Source: Stenopsyche tienmushanensis
Lineage: Eukaryota; Arthropoda; Insecta; Trichoptera; Stenopsychidae
Direction: 5' to 3'
DNA length: 64,000 nt
NCBI GenBank assembly: GCA_008973525.1
Contig: WACJ01000120.1
Coordinates: forward strand, 806,001-870,000
Shown here: one piece after another, positions 58,340 through 64,000 of the stretch
Layout: each line of letters begins with the position of its first letter
Position numbering within the stretch: the stretch's first letter is position 1
The notes under the pieces: model-generated
What the model saw: the letters and a program-made list of their open reading frames with translations, nothing else
The model's database searches: none
Told to the model about the DNA's origin: nothing
Translations under genes and position numbers: made by a program

Positions 58340-58636
58340 ATGGATCTTAACCCAAATGAGTCTAAACATGTTGTATTAAATATAAATTTTCAATTCACAA
58401 TTCAGTTACTTCATAATATTATTACAATTTCTCCTATTATTTCGTCTGTGTGTTACTATTTTCCTGCACTTCTTCCTACTATTTTTTCTTCGTCTATACT
58501 AATATCTATCTCTATAATTCCAACCATAATTTTGTATCATCATCAAAAACAAAAAATCAATGATGGTTATCAGTATTCAAAAAAGCTACTTTTGGCTAAA
58601 TTGCATAATTTAAGTCAAAAATACTGTGTTCAATAG
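58340..58636 (+). CDS. 98-codon ORF with a hydrophobic middle, unknown
   Basis: ATG at 58340, stop at 58634-58636. Begins MDLNPNESKHVVLNIN, then has about 45 residues rich in Ile, Ser, Leu and Pro that could span a membrane (residues 30-66), followed by a basic tail (HHQKQKINDGYQYSKK). It lies 80 bases after an R1 repeat copy. No splice signals, promoter or family are recognised. It could be a small membrane protein or a chance frame in AT-rich DNA. Confidence 0.25.
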   Translation: MDLNPNESKHVVLNINFQFTIQLLHNIITISPIISSVCYYFPALLPTIFSSSILISISIIPTIILYHHQKQKINDGYQYSKKLLLAKLHNLSQKYCVQ

Positions 58637-60406
58637 TCAAATATTGTCTTGTTAGACCATTTATTTATCCTATCTAAATCTAAAATCGTTACTATATCAA
58701 AACATGTTTGTTAAGATGGCTTCTTATACACGTAATACAGTACAATTCCACTAATTCGAAACTCAAAGGACAAAAATTCACATATTTAATTTCAGATAAA
58801 CAGCATACATAAATTTTACACAACCTCCTATTAAATTATTTCCCTTGTTATATTTATTTTTTAATAGTAATTAACTAGCATTAATTAGTTATTTCATAAG
58901 TCTTCTTTAATCTATACAAGTGTATCAAGTAATTAGGACTACGTTTAAGAACAGCCTAGGATAGCCTAATTAAAAAATAGATAATTTTAAATGATTTCTT
59001 ATTAACATAGACGAAAAGGATCCTATAACATAGTTTATCATTAAGTTAGCCTTTAGGACACAGCTATACGTTCGATCTAATCATAGTTAATTTTAAGCAC
59101 TTCTAGATTAATTATAATATTATTTTGTATATTTATTTGATCCTCATCATTCACGCATCATACATTCTCTCCACAATACAATAAGTCTAACAATAGTATT
59201 AATTATTTATCTTATACATTATATTTAATTATTATCATTAATATTCTAACATCGCGCAAAAATTTGAATCCAATCCGTTACCAACTGCAACGTTTGCTCA
59301 ATTTGCGTAACAAATCAATGCGATAGAACGATCGATAAATGATTTTTAAAATAAGGGTCATAAATAACATTTTAAATTTCGAATTCCTGGAACTTTTACT
59401 GTATTCATGTTTCCATCTGACATTTTATGATTTGAAGATCCTAAAATTACCTATAGATTTTTTCTGCCATCTCATCAAATATTATCATGTTTTAATTAAT
59501 TTTCATCATACAACATTTTTATACGACGGTGCATCATTTCAATCATGTTGATTTCTGTCATTTAAATCTTTTTTATCGCGTATGTACCCTCGTATAACAA
59601 TGTCAAATTTAAATGGTTCGCAGTGCTGAAAACATTTTATTTCAGGAATCTTACGAGATAATGTCGTATATTCTTTAATTGTAAGATTTCACCGCCCTGG
59701 AAAACGTGAGTAAGATTTTTTATAAACAATGCACAAATTGCGGGTCTTAACATTACGTATGTTTATAGAACAAAAACATGAGCCAAAATGATTTTTTATA
59801 GTAATATCATGATTATTCTTCATTGTATATAATACTAATTTACAAAGCAGATCACCTTAAATACAAACAACCAAATTTGCATTGATTAGTCCAATATTAC
59901 ATAAAGAAAGATCTGATAGTTTTTATTTTTTACCAATCAGATAAATAATAAACCAAGAATGGTGAAATGGCGATGCATAAATGTAAAAAAAAAACAAATT
60001 AAATGGGGTTTCATCCAATAATTTATCTATAATATACACTATAAAATATATAAGGGTTTCCCAAATACCTATAACATGTAAAATGCCTCAGAGGTTACAA
60101 GACATGAATATATGGGGTAAGCGAAATTTGTACCAATGACATAGTTAGCTTTCCAAATTGTTCAAAAAAACCTATAGAATTTAATGATAAAAATGATGAA
60201 TTGAATGGGAATTCATCCATTTTGAATGTATCTGTGTTCCTAACTATAAATTCAATCAAACCGCACAAATTTACACACATTTTTTTGCATGCATGCATGC
60301 ATGTCTCGACAAGTCGGGTCGCATAAATAAATAATTAACAAATAACATTTTCTAATCGGGATCGATCATTAAAATCTTTTAAAATACCTCTGCCTTCTAG
60401 TAACCT
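58637..60406. other. Intergenic, no gene seen
   Basis: Stop-rich in most frames. The patch at 59260-59720 is less AT-biased and gives short frames on both strands (minus: HCEPFKFDIVIRGY), perhaps an old transposon. (GCAT)n lies at 60287-60304. Confidence 0.4.
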
Positions 60407-60505
60407 TTTGGTACGGGCTCCGCGGCTCGAACAACGCGCTATCCGCTGCCGTCACGAAGACAACGATCGCTGTTTACACCCAGCGGCTTCTTACGTTACA
60501 GATGC
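60407..60505. other. GC-rich island of about 100 bp
   Basis: Abrupt change to GC-rich sequence (ggctccgcggctcgaac, gctatccgctgccgtcacg). On the minus strand ttgttcgagccgc has the shape of a tRNA B box, so a degraded tRNA-derived SINE is possible, but no A box or cloverleaf could be drawn. Confidence 0.3.
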
Positions 60506-60888
60506 ATTTATATTATACACATTATTGATATTGTTATTTTACTCTCTGTTCCATTTCCGTTTAAATTGTTTAAAAATCATCACTATAATTTCATACCCTT
60601 ATTAATTTTTATCAGAATATATTTTGAGGTCTCATGTCATAATTCAATCATCATCATTTTAACCCTTTCCGCTCGCTTTTTTTTGTAGAGAGTGTTTAAT
60701 GATAATTTATTTAATTAGAATGAAATAGAAGGGTTAAAAAGGGTAAAATATTTGTTTTTTAAGGGTATTCTTTTTGTGTCAATTATATAGTCTTGTTAAA
60801 TAAAATCTATAACATAAATTATATCACTTTAATCGATTAAAATCAGCGAAATTACGTAGATTGAATTATATTGCCAATTTCTCTAGTG
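60506..60888. other. Intergenic, nothing seen
   Basis: AT-rich sequence up to the MITE's left target duplication; no repeat or frame of note. Confidence 0.5.
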
Positions 60889-61364
60889 CAGTGTTCCGCA
60901 ATGATTTCTAAATTTACACTGCAAAACATATTAATTAATACCGAATCAATTTATTTCCCACTTCTTATAGTTACATTTTGCAAATGGTAAATTTAAATTT
61001 AAAAAGTAAATAAATGAGACTCGCTATCCAAAGTCTTTTGATCTAATATTTGCTTAATTCCTTCGCATCTTAAATTCTTTCATTTGACCTCAATGATGAA
61101 AAATTTATCTGAAAAACCGAAAAAAAAAAATTTTTCCAACCCCCCTTATATTAATTGTAATTTGTCAAAAATGAGCAATACAAAAGATAGCGTTTTGAGT
61201 TTTTTTTAAATAATAGTAGGTTTTGGTGATCAATTTATATACTGAGAGGTCATAATGATTCATTTTATCAACATGAATATTGCTCTTGTAGTCTGCATAA
61301 ATATATTATAAAAACTCATTATCGATATTATTTAAAATTCGCTAGTATTTGTTGCGGAATACTG
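60889..61364. mobile_element. hAT-type MITE, 476 bp
   Basis: Left end cagtgttccgcaat and right end, reversed, cagtattccgcaac resemble the CAGTGCTCCGCAAC termini of the element at 37827. It is flanked by ctctagtg (60881-60888) and ctccagtg (61365-61372), an 8 bp duplication with one difference. No coding capacity. It is likely a non-autonomous relative of the larger hAT element. Confidence 0.75.
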
Positions 61365-61429
61365 CTCCAGTGGATTGCATGTTGCATGACATGAAGATTA
61401 AAAGCCTTAGGGTCTTAGAATCATTATTT

Positions 61430-62264
61430 TGATTTCGATTGCGTTCTTAATATTTATATCGGTTCGGTTACGGTTTTCAATCCGAAAATTTAATGGATAT
61501 TGGTGTTTCTATTTTATTTTTAAATAAATTCAACAACGCTCACTAGGGCTGCCCACTGAATGATCTTTACCACGCAACTAAATCTATTTTGGGATTTATC
61601 GGTCTAATATTGTATTCAATATTAACAAAAAATACTCAATATGTATTGTGACAACCCTGAACAATAAATGCTCAAAACCCGTAAATGAACCCGCAGAAAA
61701 GTATGTTGTATATATACATATGCCAAGACACATAAATCACCTTTAGACAATAAAATATACAAGTCAAACAACTTTTTAATGCCTATTTTTTCTAAATTCG
61801 CTGGCAGTTAAAAGTTTAAATTAGCTACGAATGCGACTTAATTTTGGCAATGTTTTTGTTCCGTAAATATATATAGTATATACTTCCGAAAAGTTGATAA
61901 GATGCTCATAGCATCTTGGAAAATCACAAATACGAAATATCAAGCGTAATTTAAAATCTATTTTCAAATGTATATTCATACGACATGCACTATCATCATA
62001 ATCTCAATCGGTAATATTATATACATCATTATTACTATAACATCATCATTATCATAATTTTCATTACGATGAATTTGATATCTGTGTAGTTGTTTATTTA
62101 AAAAAAATACCTAATTGAAAACAAATATATTGTGTTTGTTTAGTTTTTGCATGTATTTTTATTATACCAATTTTTCTAATGTCATTATCTATTTATTTTT
62201 ATGTTTTCTATCTCAGCCTTCTTCAGGCTGATCTTCTTGCCATTTTTCTTATTTCCAAATCACT
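61430..62264. other. Intergenic with a repeat piece
   Basis: 61440-61500 shares atcggttcggttacggtttt with 42905-42945. A degenerate (CAT)n tract lies at about 62015-62065. No gene. Confidence 0.45.
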
Positions 62265-62558
62265 TTCTGTACACTTATTCGTTTTTACGTATGTTTTCTT
62301 CATTTTTGTCACACTTGCTCGTAGATTTTTTGTTTACGATCAAATCCTCGTTTACATGTACTCGTTGATTTCTTTTTACATATTCTCCATTACACGTGAT
62401 TGCTCATTTTTTTACATGTACTTGTTGATTCTCTGTTACACTTACTAGTAGTTTTTCTATTACAATAATTTGTTGATTCTCTGTTACACTAACTGGTAGT
62501 TTTTCTATTACACTAATTTGTTGATTCTCTGTTACACTAACTTGTTGATTCTATAGCT
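62265..62558. repeat. Degenerate tandem array of 24-25 bp units
   Basis: The right half shows two alternating units, gttgattctctgttacactaact and ggtagtttttctattacactaattt, which form a 48 bp dimer. The left half contains older copies (tttacatgtactcgttgatttc). This array explains the 89-codon frame at 62179-62448. Confidence 0.7.
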
Positions 62559-63151
62559 TTTTTTCAAACACAGTTGTATTGGATATTGTTTTACAACAAA
62601 TTTATTAACACTATTTTTTCACCAAATCTTTTATGGTTCACGTTTACATTTATATTGCCATCTCCTCTTTGTCCTCTTTTTTTTCAGTTTATCATTTCAG
62701 ACATATTTTCATTCATGGCTTAGTGTTTTAAGACTTCTTCGACGCCAAAGGACAGGGATTTAATATCTCAAGTTTGATACTAACGGATATAAATGAGATC
62801 AACTTCCTGGCGTAACGAATCAATGGAAGTATATTTTCATACCTTTTTATTGTATTTTTATGTATATTCTTTAAATCAATTTAAACTAAATACACCCCAT
62901 GCATATTTTTATTACATGATCTAGTCAATTTTATATTCATCATGACATTGGACGTTGGTTCAAACATTCATCTTTTATCTTACCAAAAAAACTTTAATTT
63001 TTGCATCAAAATATTATAAACCTTTTAACATACTTAATTAAACATTCATACTTAATAGCATACACTCTATTAAAAACTGACCCAATTTAAAAATAGTGGT
63101 ATGAATATATTTTGTGATATCATTGTGAAAAATTATCTTTACATTTTTCAG
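62559..63151. other. Intergenic with a possible exon
   Basis: A strong acceptor (ttttttttcagtttatcatttcag, ending about 62700) precedes a less AT-rich stretch (cttcttcgacgccaaaggacagg), but frames close quickly. It may be part of the same non-coding transcript as 63152-63278. Confidence 0.3.
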
Positions 63152-63278
63152 ATCAGCTTACCCATCCAAATGTAAAAATGAAACAATAAAAATGTTCCAA
63201 CACACTTAGAAGAACCAGGAAAAATCATGAACTTGGGATCGTTTTCGGGATTATTTTTTTCTTCTCAATTATTTTGAG
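63152..63278 (+). other. Possible non-coding exon
   Basis: Bounded by acceptor TTTACATTTTTCAG and donor TTTTGAG|GTAAGT, both close to consensus. All three frames contain stops, though ATGAACTTGGGATCGTTTTC starts a short hydrophobic peptide that stops at the exon end. This would suit a 5' UTR exon or a long non-coding RNA. Confidence 0.3.
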
Positions 63279-63779
63279 GTAAGTCTTTTTATCAGACAAG
63301 GCATTATCAACCTTTTATCCAAAGTTTTATTTATATGATACGTTATCTATTGCATAAATTTAAAATAAATTATCAACTAATAATTTTCTCATGCATCTAT
63401 ACATTAGATATTAGATGATATCAAAAAACCGATTTCTCTCAGGCTGTGGTCCATGGACCTAAATATGGAGAGATCCATTGGGACCAAATCCAGTGAATAA
63501 GGAGAATGTTTTAATTTTTGCATTGCATTTATAGTTTCTTCCGATTTCATTGATTCATAATGATATTCAAAAGGGGACTAGTTGTCAATCGTCTTGGTCG
63601 AACACAACAAAACATGTCTTATGTGATATCCATCCTAACCCTATAATAAACCATCCTATTCGTTTTGTCGATGAGTTTTAAATGTGTTCGCATAGTGATT
63701 CTTGAAGATCAAAGTCCTTGTGATAACTCCTCGATTGTTTCCCGAGGATTTGATTCGACTAGGGATTTTAATGCATAGT

Positions 63780-64000
63780 TTTAAAAATTCGAAGATTCTC
63801 CCATTCTCGCTTCATCCCTTAAGTTTCTTTTGCCCGATTTAAATGCCTGAAACCAACATTGGCATCTGTGGACTATTACTATTTCACCATATACATCCTT
63901 GGGTGTTTAAGGGTTTTCCAGCCCAATTTAAAATGCTGGATGTGGACTTCAGTAGTAAAAAAATATTTCCATCACTGTGTCTGGACACAAACTGAGCTCA
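63780..64000. repeat. Partial copy of the Tc1-type MITE interior
   Basis: Direct match to 55970-56250 (ttgcccgatttaaat, tatttccatcactgtgtctggacacaaa). It is cut by the end of the window, so its terminus is not visible. Confidence 0.55.

Noticed and set aside
1..64000. CRISPR arrays, tRNA/rRNA genes, prokaryotic operons or phage
   Set aside because: No spaced direct repeats with unique spacers, no cloverleaf or rRNA motifs, no ribosome-binding-site-led ORF clusters; composition and introns are eukaryotic.

Overview
The window is strongly AT-rich (roughly 70% A+T by eye), has no operons, and is full of decayed transposons. Its genes have short introns with GT...AG junctions. TATA/initiator promoters, a gypsy-type element with gag, pol and env-like pieces, several mariner-like transposases, hAT, Jockey-like and TTAA elements all point to an insect nuclear genome. 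I cannot place it to order. No tRNA, rRNA, CRISPR or prokaryotic feature was found.

Layout. 1-9.1 kb: a broken mariner transposase (1.77-2.43 kb), a TATA-promoted chain of four exons (2.9-4.0 kb) with a long open frame but no in-frame ATG, and pogo-like transposon debris (6.0-8.3 kb). 9.17-21.9 kb is the most striking region: an inverted repeat with arms of about 2.1 kb around an 8.5 kb spacer. Each arm carries a two-exon gene for an 83-residue protein reading toward the spacer, a conserved 40-codon upstream ORF, and a 60-codon ORF reading outward that starts 2 bp away, head to head. The spacer holds the last three coding exons of an unrecognised Pro/Ser/His-rich protein gene (14.6-15.4 kb) plus repeats.

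22-27.5 kb holds mostly dispersed repeats and unsupported ORFs. 27.6-33.9 kb is a nest of gypsy-type LTR elements: an LTR pair with a primer-binding site and a broken gag on the plus strand, into which minus-strand gag, reverse transcriptase, integrase and env-like fragments are packed. 33.9-34.9 kb is a mariner-like copy whose deletion derivative lies at 52.4-53.1 kb. 37.8-39.9 kb is a complete hAT-type element (TIRs and an 8 bp target duplication) with a BED/hAT ORF and a Jockey-like RT fragment inside. 40-50 kb is a field of several dispersed repeat families, small MITEs and an LTR-like block at 49.1-49.85 kb.

50.8-53.8 kb contains a second host-like gene: four exons joined in consistent phase, with a transposon in one intron and a one-base frameshift in a T run in the last exon. 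54-56.3 kb has a precisely bounded 920 bp TTAA element, a patch of opposing open frames and a Tc1-type MITE. 56.3-64 kb is largely non-coding, with a few MITEs, a 24-bp-type tandem array and one 98-codon ORF.

All gene models come from reading splice signals and frames by eye. No host protein was recognised by name, so gene symbols are left empty.
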